This document shows positions 1 through 7,500 of a DNA stretch of 32,161 nucleotides, piece after piece. Location of the stretch: contig JAPYOP010000052.1 of assembly GCA_029938115.1 (NCBI GenBank), positions 1 through 32,161 of the forward strand. Reading direction: 5' to 3'. The notes beneath the pieces were generated by a model. The model worked only from the letters and a program-made list of their open reading frames with translations. It ran no database searches and had not been told where the DNA came from. A program made the translations under genes and the position numbers. Position 1 is the first letter of the stretch. Every line of letters begins with the position of its first letter. Source of the stretch: Colwellia sp. (GTDB lineage Bacteria > Pseudomonadota > Gammaproteobacteria > Enterobacterales > Alteromonadaceae).

Positions 1-975
1 GAACATAATGATTACTTTGATAGTGAATACTTTTCCCACTTAATCTCCGTTGCTGGTATGTTAGACACTAACATTTGGCAAAGACTTGAACAGCGTTTTT
101 CCACTCGAATTAATAATATTTATGGCCTTACTGAGACTGTAGCAGGTGGTATTTTTTGCGGCCCAAGCGATGATTACTTTTCACATGGAACTATTGGAAA
201 AGCAGTAGATATAGATATTCGCATCGTCGATAAAAACAATAATGACTGTGATAATAATTCTCAAGGAGAATTATGGTTAAAGGGTGACAATGTTTTCCCT
301 GGGTACTTTAGGAAAGAAGATATTACCCGGCAAGTCTTCCAAGACAATTGGTTTAAAACAGGTGATATTGCAACAATAGATGAGCAAGGTTTCATTAGAA
401 TTTGTGGTCGATGTAAAGAGTTAATTATCAGCGGTGGTTTTAATATACATCCTGCAGAAGTAAATGAAGCTATTATGCGTCATGATGACGTTGCTGAAGT
501 AGCGACCATAGGTTTTCCTGATGTTGAATGGCAAGAAATAGTGATTAGCGCTGTAGTTTTAAAGGACAAAGATAAAATCGATAGCAATATCTTAATTTCT
601 CACTGTAGAAATTGGTTAGAGCCAAAAAAAGTTCCTCGTCATATATATTTCGTTGATCATTTACCCAAAGGGGATGCTGGTAAAGTAAACCTACTACAAC
701 TTAAATCTCAATTAGATAGCCTTGAATCTGATGTTACTGATAACGCTTCTTTGTTAAACGAAACTATACTGATCAAATTAGCTGCTGATATTTTTCAAAT
801 AGACATCACTCAGTTGTCTATGCAATCTAAAGTGGGGGAAACCCCAGGTTGGGACTCTTTGGGTCATTTAACGCTAGTAGTAAGCATTGAAAAAATAACT
901 AATAAAACGTTTACCGCGCAGCAAATTATGGCTATTACTTCCCTTTCAGACATTCTGGAATTCACAAGTGTATAA
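1..975 (+). CDS. Adenylating enzyme with C-terminal acyl carrier domain (5' partial)
   Basis: The frame is open from the first base of the window, so this is the 3' part of a longer gene; the ATG at 58 is internal. The 324 visible residues carry the C-terminal half of an ANL-superfamily adenylating enzyme: YGLTE (A5 motif), a KTGD motif, GRCKELIISGGFNIHP (A8 hinge) and GDAGKVN with the A10 catalytic lysine. The last ~70 residues form an acyl carrier domain with the phosphopantetheine site in GWDSLGHL. Family knowledge: such fusions activate a carboxylic or amino acid with ATP and load it on their own carrier, the work of DltA plus DltC in one chain. It overlaps the next gene by 8 bp and leads a tight operon with SGNH, MBOAT and microprotein genes, so the loaded group is probably exported for envelope acylation (inference). 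The substrate cannot be told, because most of the specificity pocket lies outside the window. Confidence 0.85.
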   Translation, partial: EHNDYFDSEYFSHLISVAGMLDTNIWQRLEQRFSTRINNIYGLTETVAGGIFCGPSDDYFSHGTIGKAVDIDIRIVDKNNNDCDNNSQGELWLKGDNVFPGYFRKEDITRQVFQDNWFKTGDIATIDEQGFIRICGRCKELIISGGFNIHPAEVNEAIMRHDDVAEVATIGFPDVEWQEIVISAVVLKDKDKIDSNILISHCRNWLEPKKVPRHIYFVDHLPKGDAGKVNLLQLKSQLDSLESDVTDNASLLNETILIKLAADIFQIDITQLSMQSKVGETPGWDSLGHLTLVVSIEKITNKTFTAQQIMAITSLSDILEFTSV

Positions 976-1903
976 CCCCAAAAATAGTGCATACCTTCCA
1001 TTGTGGAGTTGGTGTTTAGTATTTATGCTTGTTTTAATTTTATCTTGGTTGTCACATACCATGGTAATTTATATCGAAAGTAAGATGAATCAAGATGAAA
1101 ATGTGCTTAATCTTCAACGTTTGCAAAACAACAATATCCAACATCCCATTATCGCTTTAGGCAGTTCTTTAACTCGTTTTGCATATGAATTCGACAATAA
1201 AATGAATGAAGACCTGCGCGAAGCAGATCTTAAGAGTAATTTTATTCGATTGAGTATAAGTGGAGCAACAAGAGATAGTTTTGAGCCTACGTTAACTAAA
1301 ATAGCAAAAATAAAACCTCACTTGATCTTCGTTGAACTAGAAATGTTGCAAATTAGGCGAAGCAAAAGCAACCAACCTGAAAGTGAGAATGAGAGGCATA
1401 AATTAAACCACACTTTTAATAACAACCTCCTCACATCTGTTACTTGGCTAAAAGATAAGCTATTAAACCAGCAACCATACAACCCTGCCATTTTGAAAGA
1501 GAACCGTGGCACATTCGGATCTTGTGAAATAACAACCAATCCGAAAAAAATGCCATTAAAAGCGCCTGATAAACTGACGCAGCATGCGTTTACGGTCTAT
1601 TCTTCACCTCTATCGAGCAAGTGGAGAGATTTTTTTAATACAATAAAAAGCAATGGCGGAAAAATCATACTAGTTGAAATAGGTAGGTCGGAATACGCCA
1701 CTCAAGGCTTAACAGATGACTTCAATGCTAATTATAAACGTATTAAAAATGAAATAACAAATGAAGACGGAATTGATATTTGGCAATATCCAGGCCCTTT
1801 TGATTTAGAAAACTATTGCGATCTTGCACACCTAAATAAAAAGGGTAGCAAAAAATTTAATCGCTGGTTTATTGAAAAATTAAAAGAGCTTAATCATGAC
1901 TGA
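968..1903 (+). CDS. Membrane-anchored SGNH/GDSL-like protein, DltD-like role
   Basis: This 311-residue protein has one N-terminal membrane segment (about residues 12-35) and an extracytoplasmic domain. It opens with ALGSSLTR (Ser66/Ser67, block I of SGNH folds) and closes with DLAHLNKKG, giving the Asp285-x-x-His288 pair of the catalytic triad. It therefore resembles DltD and other single-pass SGNH partners of MBOAT enzymes, which transfer or hydrolyse acyl groups on cell-surface glycans. The start is a GTG inside the end of the previous gene (8-bp overlap); the next Met (codon 20) would remove half the membrane anchor, so GTG is preferred. The stop overlaps the MBOAT start by 8 bp, which indicates translational coupling. 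The acceptor polymer is unknown. Overall similarity to named families is weak by eye; the call rests on the motif pair, topology and context. Confidence 0.7.
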   Translation: MYNPKNSAYLPLWSWCLVFMLVLILSWLSHTMVIYIESKMNQDENVLNLQRLQNNNIQHPIIALGSSLTRFAYEFDNKMNEDLREADLKSNFIRLSISGATRDSFEPTLTKIAKIKPHLIFVELEMLQIRRSKSNQPESENERHKLNHTFNNNLLTSVTWLKDKLLNQQPYNPAILKENRGTFGSCEITTNPKKMPLKAPDKLTQHAFTVYSSPLSSKWRDFFNTIKSNGGKIILVEIGRSEYATQGLTDDFNANYKRIKNEITNEDGIDIWQYPGPFDLENYCDLAHLNKKGSKKFNRWFIEKLKELNHD

Positions 1904-3002
1904 ATTCCACGCTCAACAGTTTTTAAGCTTGATATTAATTTCAATTTTGGCTTGGGTTTTACCTAAGCGTTGGCAACTACACGCCGTGTCTAGTTTTACC
2001 ATGATATTACTAGCTTGGTTTTCAATCGAATCATTATTATTGTTATCCATAAGTAGTTTAATTGTATTTTTTGGATCACATGCTTCGAAAAAACTAGGTG
2101 TATTGGTTCCTCTACTTATTGGTTATTGTGCTATTCAATATTTATTATTAAGCGCACTACAACTTCATGGTAATGACAATTGGCAAGCACTTACTATGTT
2201 AGGCCTAGCCTATTACACTTGTCGAAATATTCATTACATAATTGAATGCTACACTGGCCGAATACAAGCTGATGCTACCGCTTTTTGGCACTATCAATTT
2301 TACTGGCCTGTGATGATAACGGGCCCGATTCATCGCTACCAAAACTTTAACCGTCAATGTCAAAGAAGACGTTGGGATCCTCAAAATGCATCTATCGCAT
2401 TTAACAGGATAGTTATTGGTTATGCGAAAGTTGTTATTTTGGCTAATTATTTAATTGCCACCCAGCTTGCTGGAATAATAGAAACATCAACCTCGTTTTT
2501 TGTCGCAAATAGTTTCATGGTATCAGCTAAAGATTGGTTGTATCTTTATCTGCAGTTTTCAGGTTGGTCAGATATAGCTATCGGTTTCTCTTTATTAATA
2601 GGCATCAAGATAGAAGAGAATTTTAACAAGCCATTTTTGGCCACCAATTTAATAGAGTTTTGGCAACGTTGGCATATGACGTTATCGCATTGGTGTAGAG
2701 ATTATGTTTTCACCCCTGTATTAGCGGTAAGTCGAATGCCATTTTTAGCGGTCACTGTTGCCATGTCAGCCATGGGATTATGGCATGAAGTATCAATTTA
2801 TTATCTACTTTGGGGTGGATACCATGCAAGTGGAATTGCTATATGTCGACTATTTCAAAATTGGAAAAACACTAACGAGTATTCTTTTTTTATTAGCGCT
2901 TATTGGCATAATACAAGTAGAGTATTAACCTTTAGCTTTATTGTTGCTGGCGCTCCAATCATTGCCTTTATTGAAAATTTATTGCTCGGGGTAAAAAACT
3001 AA
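1896..3002 (+). CDS. MBOAT family membrane O-acyltransferase (DltB/AlgI-like)
   Basis: This is a 368-residue polytopic membrane protein with many hydrophobic segments throughout. MBOAT hallmarks are visible: ITGPIHRYQNF (about 141-151), FWQRWHMTLSHWCRDYVFTPV (about 255-275) and GLWHEVSIYYLLWGGYH (294-310), in which His297 is the expected invariant catalytic histidine. Family knowledge: MBOAT enzymes of the DltB/AlgI/PatA type take an acyl group from a cytoplasmic carrier or thioester and move it through the membrane onto an extracytoplasmic acceptor. Here the carrier is likely the ACP domain of the first gene, and the outer partner the SGNH protein just upstream. At 368 residues it is somewhat shorter than typical DltB or AlgI. 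It overlaps the upstream gene by 8 bp and shares one base with the microprotein gene downstream, so the three are almost certainly translated together. Confidence 0.9.
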   Translation: MTEFHAQQFLSLILISILAWVLPKRWQLHAVSSFTMILLAWFSIESLLLLSISSLIVFFGSHASKKLGVLVPLLIGYCAIQYLLLSALQLHGNDNWQALTMLGLAYYTCRNIHYIIECYTGRIQADATAFWHYQFYWPVMITGPIHRYQNFNRQCQRRRWDPQNASIAFNRIVIGYAKVVILANYLIATQLAGIIETSTSFFVANSFMVSAKDWLYLYLQFSGWSDIAIGFSLLIGIKIEENFNKPFLATNLIEFWQRWHMTLSHWCRDYVFTPVLAVSRMPFLAVTVAMSAMGLWHEVSIYYLLWGGYHASGIAICRLFQNWKNTNEYSFFISAYWHNTSRVLTFSFIVAGAPIIAFIENLLLGVKN

Positions 3003-3148
3003 TGCTACTAATTTACCAGTGGTTACTGTCGAAACTACCAAAACATGTGGCGAACATAATTATGGTCTGTTTTTATACTACAATTATTCTCCTCATACTT
3101 GCGCTCTCAACTAAACCATCTCCTGAATTTATATATTGGGATCAATAG
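3002..3148 (+). CDS. 48-residue DltX-like membrane microprotein
   Basis: This short reading frame starts at an ATG that overlaps the MBOAT stop codon (TAATG) and ends at TAG 3146-3148. It encodes 48 residues: a polar start with basic residues Lys11 and Lys14, one membrane helix (about 19-35), then a short outer tail ending PSPEFIYWDQ. Family knowledge: dlt operons encode DltX, a single-pass microprotein of about 50 residues that binds the MBOAT DltB and ends in a conserved aromatic, tyrosine-containing motif (FIYNEF-like, from memory) needed for acyl transfer. The size, single helix, C-terminal FIY at 43-45 and the position directly after the MBOAT gene all match. Tyr45 would be the candidate acyl relay residue (inference). 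It would be missed by a minimum-length cutoff. The last residue is Gln rather than the expected Phe. Confidence 0.75.
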   Translation: MLLIYQWLLSKLPKHVANIIMVCFYTTIILLILALSTKPSPEFIYWDQ

Positions 3149-3153
3149 AAACT

Positions 3154-4914
3154 ATGACGCTAACAGATATTTTTGCTTGTCCCCAGTGCAAGCAATATTT
3201 AACTTATAAGAGTAAGAAACAGCATACTTTCCTATATTGTCAGCAATGTAAGTTATTAACCCCAATTGTTGAAGGCTTCCCTCTTTTTACCGAGAGTAAC
3301 ATTGATTGCAATGATTTAATGAAGCTCGTAACAAAACTGACTAATAAATTCTCTGACACAAAAGCTTATGAAAGCTATTTAGAAAGCAAATATGAGCGTG
3401 GGGTAATGGAAGTTTACGCTGCATTTCAGCCTTTTAATGAATCAAGTAGGAGCATTTATCCTTTTATTGATTATCTGCAATCAAACATAGAAAAAGATGA
3501 TCTCATTATAGACACTTGGTCTCGCACCGGTTGGTCAGCATTACTATTAGCTTCACTATTTCCTGAGCAACAGGTTATTTCTTTATGGGAAGGCGATAAT
3601 AGTGTACTTGGGTATTCTGGATATGGATATTGGTTTAGTGAGAAGAAACGACCAAAAAATTTGACCATTGCTTTTCTTGCTCCTAAGCAAAATTTACCAT
3701 TCAAAGACAACTCAATAAGAATAATTCATGGCCACGATATAATTCATCGTCGTCCTATGAAAAGTCACATTATAGATTTGCTTAGAGTCACTTTGCCCAC
3801 GGGAGTGATTATGCTGCCACACATCCACTTAAGTAATAGTGAGCCTACTCCTTACTTCCAACGTGGTGGACAATTAAGGCATGGCATGGAGTATAAACAG
3901 CTCTATAGCAACTTAGTTAAAAGAGAAAACTTCACAGCCATCGTGCTATCTGAAACGGAATTATTTGAATCACAAAGACCTATGTCCTTAAATGACGCCT
4001 CTGATGGTTCAGAATATAACGCTATGATAATAGTGGCGCCTCCTAAGTTATTCCAACACCCGTTAAGTGAAAACTGGCTAATACAAAACATAGAAAAAAT
4101 GCGTTTGATTGCAAACCCAATACTCTCAGTTTGCTTCATCACTAGGCAAATATCCATAAACTCAATAGGGAACCCTGATCAAGTGCCCTATTTACTAGAG
4201 CGCCATCAAGTGTATAAGCGTAGGTTAGACTCAATAATTCCTAAAACAATTACTCCTTTGCAACGAGATATTTTAATGTATGCCTCAACGAAGACTACAT
4301 TAATAAGCATAAGCGAAATTCTCAATTTAGAAATATCAAAAACTATAGAAGCTATCGTAGATTTGACTAAGAATGAAATTGTTACATTGTTACCAGTATC
4401 AGCAAAAACAATAACATTGCAAAACTTTCATGCTAACCAACATAAAATAATCAATGAAAATTTTGTTCAATCTATTGAAAACAGTTTAAAACTAATCCCT
4501 AATAAAAACATTATCACTTTAGATAACGAGCCAGTTACCGTAGCAGAACTAGTCTTTTTAATTAACGGGTGGCGTCGATATTTACAACTGAAAAACAACG
4601 CTACTTTGTTATATATAACAACAGAAAATGAGCTCACTATTCCTTTAGTTATGGCCTGTTGGCTAGAAAATATTAAAGTTGAAGTAAATCCTAATAAAAG
4701 CATTAATGAAATTCATCTAATAACAAACCAAGTTTTAGGTAAAAACCATTCCATCAGCTTTAAAAACGATACAAGTAACTCCTACTGGAACATTTTAGAC
4801 CCATTTCTTTCAGATGAGCCTTTATCATTTCCGTCAGATATCAAAGTGGAGGCAAAAATAGACAAACAAGTGTGGCACTCTTGGTTAAGTAGCTTGTTAA
4901 ACTATTTGCTTTAA
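3154..4914 (+). CDS. Trm112-like zinc domain + methyltransferase-like domain + shortened adenylation-like tail
   Basis: From the ATG at 3154 the product has 586 residues. A TTG at 3136 is possible but lies inside the microprotein gene, whereas the ATG places the zinc motif right at the N-terminus. Residues 5-45 form a Trm112-like zinc ribbon (Cys9, Cys12, Cys29, Cys32, then PIVEGFPLF). Residues about 85-270 look like a class I methyltransferase fold (DTWSRTGWSALLLA near motif I; DNSIRIIHGHDIIH as a post-motif strand), though it is divergent. Residues about 430-520 resemble the beginning of an AMP-forming ligase (TVAELVFLINGWRRYL, then LTIPLVMACWLENIKVEVNP), but the chain stops about where the A3 phosphate-binding loop should begin. 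No complete adenylation active site is present. It is the last gene of the acylation operon. A role in making or modifying the transferred group is inference; the protein as a whole is not recognised. Confidence 0.6.
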   Translation: MTLTDIFACPQCKQYLTYKSKKQHTFLYCQQCKLLTPIVEGFPLFTESNIDCNDLMKLVTKLTNKFSDTKAYESYLESKYERGVMEVYAAFQPFNESSRSIYPFIDYLQSNIEKDDLIIDTWSRTGWSALLLASLFPEQQVISLWEGDNSVLGYSGYGYWFSEKKRPKNLTIAFLAPKQNLPFKDNSIRIIHGHDIIHRRPMKSHIIDLLRVTLPTGVIMLPHIHLSNSEPTPYFQRGGQLRHGMEYKQLYSNLVKRENFTAIVLSETELFESQRPMSLNDASDGSEYNAMIIVAPPKLFQHPLSENWLIQNIEKMRLIANPILSVCFITRQISINSIGNPDQVPYLLERHQVYKRRLDSIIPKTITPLQRDILMYASTKTTLISISEILNLEISKTIEAIVDLTKNEIVTLLPVSAKTITLQNFHANQHKIINENFVQSIENSLKLIPNKNIITLDNEPVTVAELVFLINGWRRYLQLKNNATLLYITTENELTIPLVMACWLENIKVEVNPNKSINEIHLITNQVLGKNHSISFKNDTSNSYWNILDPFLSDEPLSFPSDIKVEAKIDKQVWHSWLSSLLNYLL

Positions 4915-4943
4915 TATTGAGTAGAAATACTTGCTACTTCACT

Positions 4944-5549
4944 TTAAAAATTATAACTTTTCCGCCCAGCAAGTGCATGAGATAAGGTATTACCATCTAC
5001 ATATTCAAGCTCACCTCCGACAGGAACACCATGAGCGATACGAGAAAGATTAACTTGATATTTTTGTGAAAGTTCTGCTATAAAATGTGCTGTTGCTTCA
5101 CCTTCAACGGTGGGGTTAGTTGCTAAAATCACTTCAACAAATTGTCCTGTAGCGAACTGTTTCTCTAAAATATCTAAACCCAAATCATCAGGACCAATAC
5201 CATCAATGGGTGATAAATGTCCCATCAAAACAAAGTATCTCCCCGAAAACTCCCCCGTTTGCTCTATGGCAATAACATCACCAGGGCCTTCAACAATACA
5301 CAAGCTAGTGGCAATTTTTCGCTTTGGGCTTTGACAAATTTCACACAGTTCTTCTTCGGTAAAATTTCGGCATGATTGACAATGACCAATCTCTGTCATC
5401 GCGGTAACTAAAGTGTTCGCTAGTTTACTGCCGCCACGACGATTTCGCTCTAATAAATGAAAAGCCATACGCTGGGCTGATTTTGCGCCAACACCTGGTA
5501 AACACTTCAAAGAGTCAATAAGCTCTTGTACTAAAGGACTAAATTTCAT
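4944..5549 (-). CDS. recR: Recombination mediator protein RecR
   Basis: RecR binds DNA as a ring and works with RecF/RecO to load RecA at gaps during repair. From the ATG at 5549 the product has 201 residues, the usual length. A TTG five codons upstream is open but unnecessary. Seen are the helix-hairpin-helix region ([17 protein letters not shown], residues 17-33), a four-cysteine zinc finger (Cys57, Cys60, Cys69, Cys72), and a Toprim domain beginning IVEGPGD and containing [14 protein letters not shown]. recR normally follows dnaX and ybaB in gammaproteobacteria; here the upstream neighbour on the same strand is an NAD kinase-like gene, so it stands apart from that operon. It converges with the acylation operon, with only 29 bp between stop codons. 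Confidence 0.95.
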   Translation of the reverse strand: MKFSPLVQELIDSLKCLPGVGAKSAQRMAFHLLERNRRGGSKLANTLVTAMTEIGHCQSCRNFTEEELCEICQSPKRKIATSLCIVEGPGDVIAIEQTGEFSGRYFVLMGHLSPIDGIGPDDLGLDILEKQFATGQFVEVILATNPTVEGEATAHFIAELSQKYQVNLSRIAHGVPVGGELEYVDGNTLSHALAGRKSYNF

Positions 5550-5589
5550 AAAAATATACTTCAATTATGGTGAACAAAAGGTACTTTTT

Positions 5590-5624
5590 GTAGGTCGACA
5601 CGAGTATAACTAGACTCGACAAAA
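5590..5624. repeat. REP-like interspersed repeat, copy 1
   Basis: This intergenic stretch reads GTAGGTCGACACGAGT...ACTCGACAAAA. It has an inverted CGAGT/ACTCG pair and flanking GTCG/CGAC. A related copy in inverse orientation lies at 21038-21071 (GTAGGTCG...CGACAAA on the minus strand). It lies in the 108-bp gap between the recR start and the end of the NAD kinase-like gene. Confidence 0.45.
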
Positions 5625-5657
5625 GTATGTATGGTCAAGGCAAGCATCTACCTACTA

Positions 5658-6848
5658 TCATAAAGGGCTAGAGACAGGATACAACACCTGATCTTTATAT
5701 CCTGTGGTAATTGGCATAAAACCAGACAGTAACTGATCTAATTCATTATCGCCAGTATCACTAATTAAGGGTCTATTTTCCAGTGCCATTAATTTCGCTT
5801 TAGTGGCAATAATGATGATATTTTCTTTACCGCCGTTTTGCTCAATAATAAAACGAATGATACGTGGGCTTAGCTGTTGGTTGCCGCGGCCAAAAATATG
5901 CCCTTGGCCGCCAATTAAAGTGATAACTAAGTTTACGTTTTGCTGGGCTTTATTTGTCCGAGTATTTTTTATCTCGACAAGCTTTTGCCATAACTGTTGT
6001 TCTGTAACATCACTGGCAATCAACGCCTCACTTTGTACTAGATCAACGCCAAGCAAGGTATTATCAAGGCCTAGTTCGCCCATTAAAAAGTCAGTGGTTG
6101 AGCCTGAGCCAATAATATACAAACCCTTATCATTATCAGACATACTTTCAATTACATCTTCGCTAATGTCGTGCTGCACTAATTCATCGGATTCTTTACC
6201 GCCAGACTTTACGGCTTGCACATAACGTAACTCACTAGGAATTTGCATTTCACCAAAGCGTTTTGCTTTAACAGTGCCTTGGCGAAATAACGACTCATCA
6301 ATGTCCATTACGTCACCTGTCGTTAAGGTAACTAATTGCTTGGTAAGCATTAATTCTACCACTCGTCCTGCTGCTGTTGGCGTAATAGCATAAACACCTG
6401 AATGTATTTTACATCCTGCGGGAATACCGAGTACAGGCACTTGATGCTGTTCATTTTTTTCAGCATTTTCCGCAACCACTTTGGCAATATTACGAGCCGT
6501 ACCATCTCCGCCAGCGAATAGAATAATATCAACATGTTCGGAAATTAACGCCGAAACGGCTTGTTCAGTATCAGATGCATGGGTACTGTCAGACTTGGCT
6601 TGATAAACTAATTTCGTTTCAAAGCCCAATTCCTTAGCAGCTATCTCTCCCATTTGCTTATTCACAGTATAAACCGTCATTTCATCTTGGTAGGGTAATA
6701 ACACCTTTAACGCTGTTTGCGCGCGAACATTCGCTTTTGGCTCGCCGCCTAAAGCAAGTGCATGTTTCACCATGCCATCGCTGCCTTTTAAGGCGACACT
6801 ACCGCCTACGCCTGCTATAGGGTTAATAATTAAACCTAATTTAAACAT
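5658..6848 (-). CDS. ATP-NAD kinase family protein (NadK/AcoX-like paralogue)
   Basis: The 396-residue product starts MFKLGLIINPIAGVGG and carries the kinase signature AGGDGTARN (GGDGT at 113-117) followed by GIPAGCKIHSGVYAITP. These are hallmarks of the ATP-NAD kinase/AcoX family, a branch of the diacylglycerol/NAD kinase fold distinct from canonical NadK, which is also encoded in this window (24281-25162). Family members are annotated as phosphorylating NAD or a related small molecule, but the physiological substrate of this branch is not certain. Residues about 215-235 form a charged insertion (SGGKESDELVQHDISE). Its start overlaps the end of epmC by 13 bp, so the two are co-transcribed in the order epmC then this gene. 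Confidence 0.85.
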   Translation of the reverse strand: MFKLGLIINPIAGVGGSVALKGSDGMVKHALALGGEPKANVRAQTALKVLLPYQDEMTVYTVNKQMGEIAAKELGFETKLVYQAKSDSTHASDTEQAVSALISEHVDIILFAGGDGTARNIAKVVAENAEKNEQHQVPVLGIPAGCKIHSGVYAITPTAAGRVVELMLTKQLVTLTTGDVMDIDESLFRQGTVKAKRFGEMQIPSELRYVQAVKSGGKESDELVQHDISEDVIESMSDNDKGLYIIGSGSTTDFLMGELGLDNTLLGVDLVQSEALIASDVTEQQLWQKLVEIKNTRTNKAQQNVNLVITLIGGQGHIFGRGNQQLSPRIIRFIIEQNGGKENIIIIATKAKLMALENRPLISDTGDNELDQLLSGFMPITTGYKDQVLYPVSSPL

Positions 6849-7390
6849 ACAAGGTTCTCTTCTTTTTGAATGAAATGCTCAATGGCTAACGGTAATGGCG
6901 TATTATAAAATTGTGCTAGTGCTTCAATAAATTGATTCGCTCTGGCGGGAAAACCTTTCGCTAAAAATATTTGTACTTGTTGAATTACTTTCTTTTCAAA
7001 GTCATGAGTATCCCCTTGAAAACCGTTTAGGTTATCAGAAGAGACATGGAATTTTTTTCTGGCGGCGACATTAAATGCCCACTCTATTGCTTGCGGAATA
7101 ACTTCAACTTGCTCAAATTGTTTCTGCTGTTGCTCGTTTCTACCATCTGGCTCGTACCAATAACCAAAATCTTCTAATAACCGCCTTGCTTCACCCGCTT
7201 GGCACCAATGAGATACTTCATGAAAAGCACTGGCATAATAACCATGTGCAAAAATAATTTGATGACAATCACAACGCTCACTGGCCGGAAGGTACACAGG
7301 CTCGTCACCACCTTTAATCAATTGAGTATTGTACTCTGAAAAAAAAGTGTCGTGAAAAAGCACAATAAGATCTTGGTACTGATGAAGCAT
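6836..7390 (-). CDS. epmC: Elongation factor P hydroxylase EpmC (YfcM)
   Basis: EpmC hydroxylates the beta-lysylated lysine of elongation factor P, the last step of the EpmA/EpmB/EpmC pathway that helps ribosomes through proline stretches. The 184-residue product matches the family along its length: RLIKG-type start (here TQLIKGGDEPVYLPA), the metal-site region FAHGYYASAFHEVSHWC, RRLLEDFGYWYEPDGR, and EVIPQAIEWAFNVAA. The ATG at 7390 gives MLHQYQDLI, which aligns with the E. coli start; a TTG four codons upstream has no better ribosome site. The 3' end overlaps the NAD kinase-like gene by 13 bp. EpmA and EpmB are not in the window. Confidence 0.93.
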   Translation of the reverse strand: MLHQYQDLIVLFHDTFFSEYNTQLIKGGDEPVYLPASERCDCHQIIFAHGYYASAFHEVSHWCQAGEARRLLEDFGYWYEPDGRNEQQQKQFEQVEVIPQAIEWAFNVAARKKFHVSSDNLNGFQGDTHDFEKKVIQQVQIFLAKGFPARANQFIEALAQFYNTPLPLAIEHFIQKEENLVCLN

Positions 7391-7500
7391 AACGAATGAC
7401 AATAGATAAAATTTTCGTCATTGTAACGAAAAAAGGTGTGCATTTCATCTGACACTAGTCAAAAAATAGCACCCCCTTACTTTTTCACAATAAGATTAGA

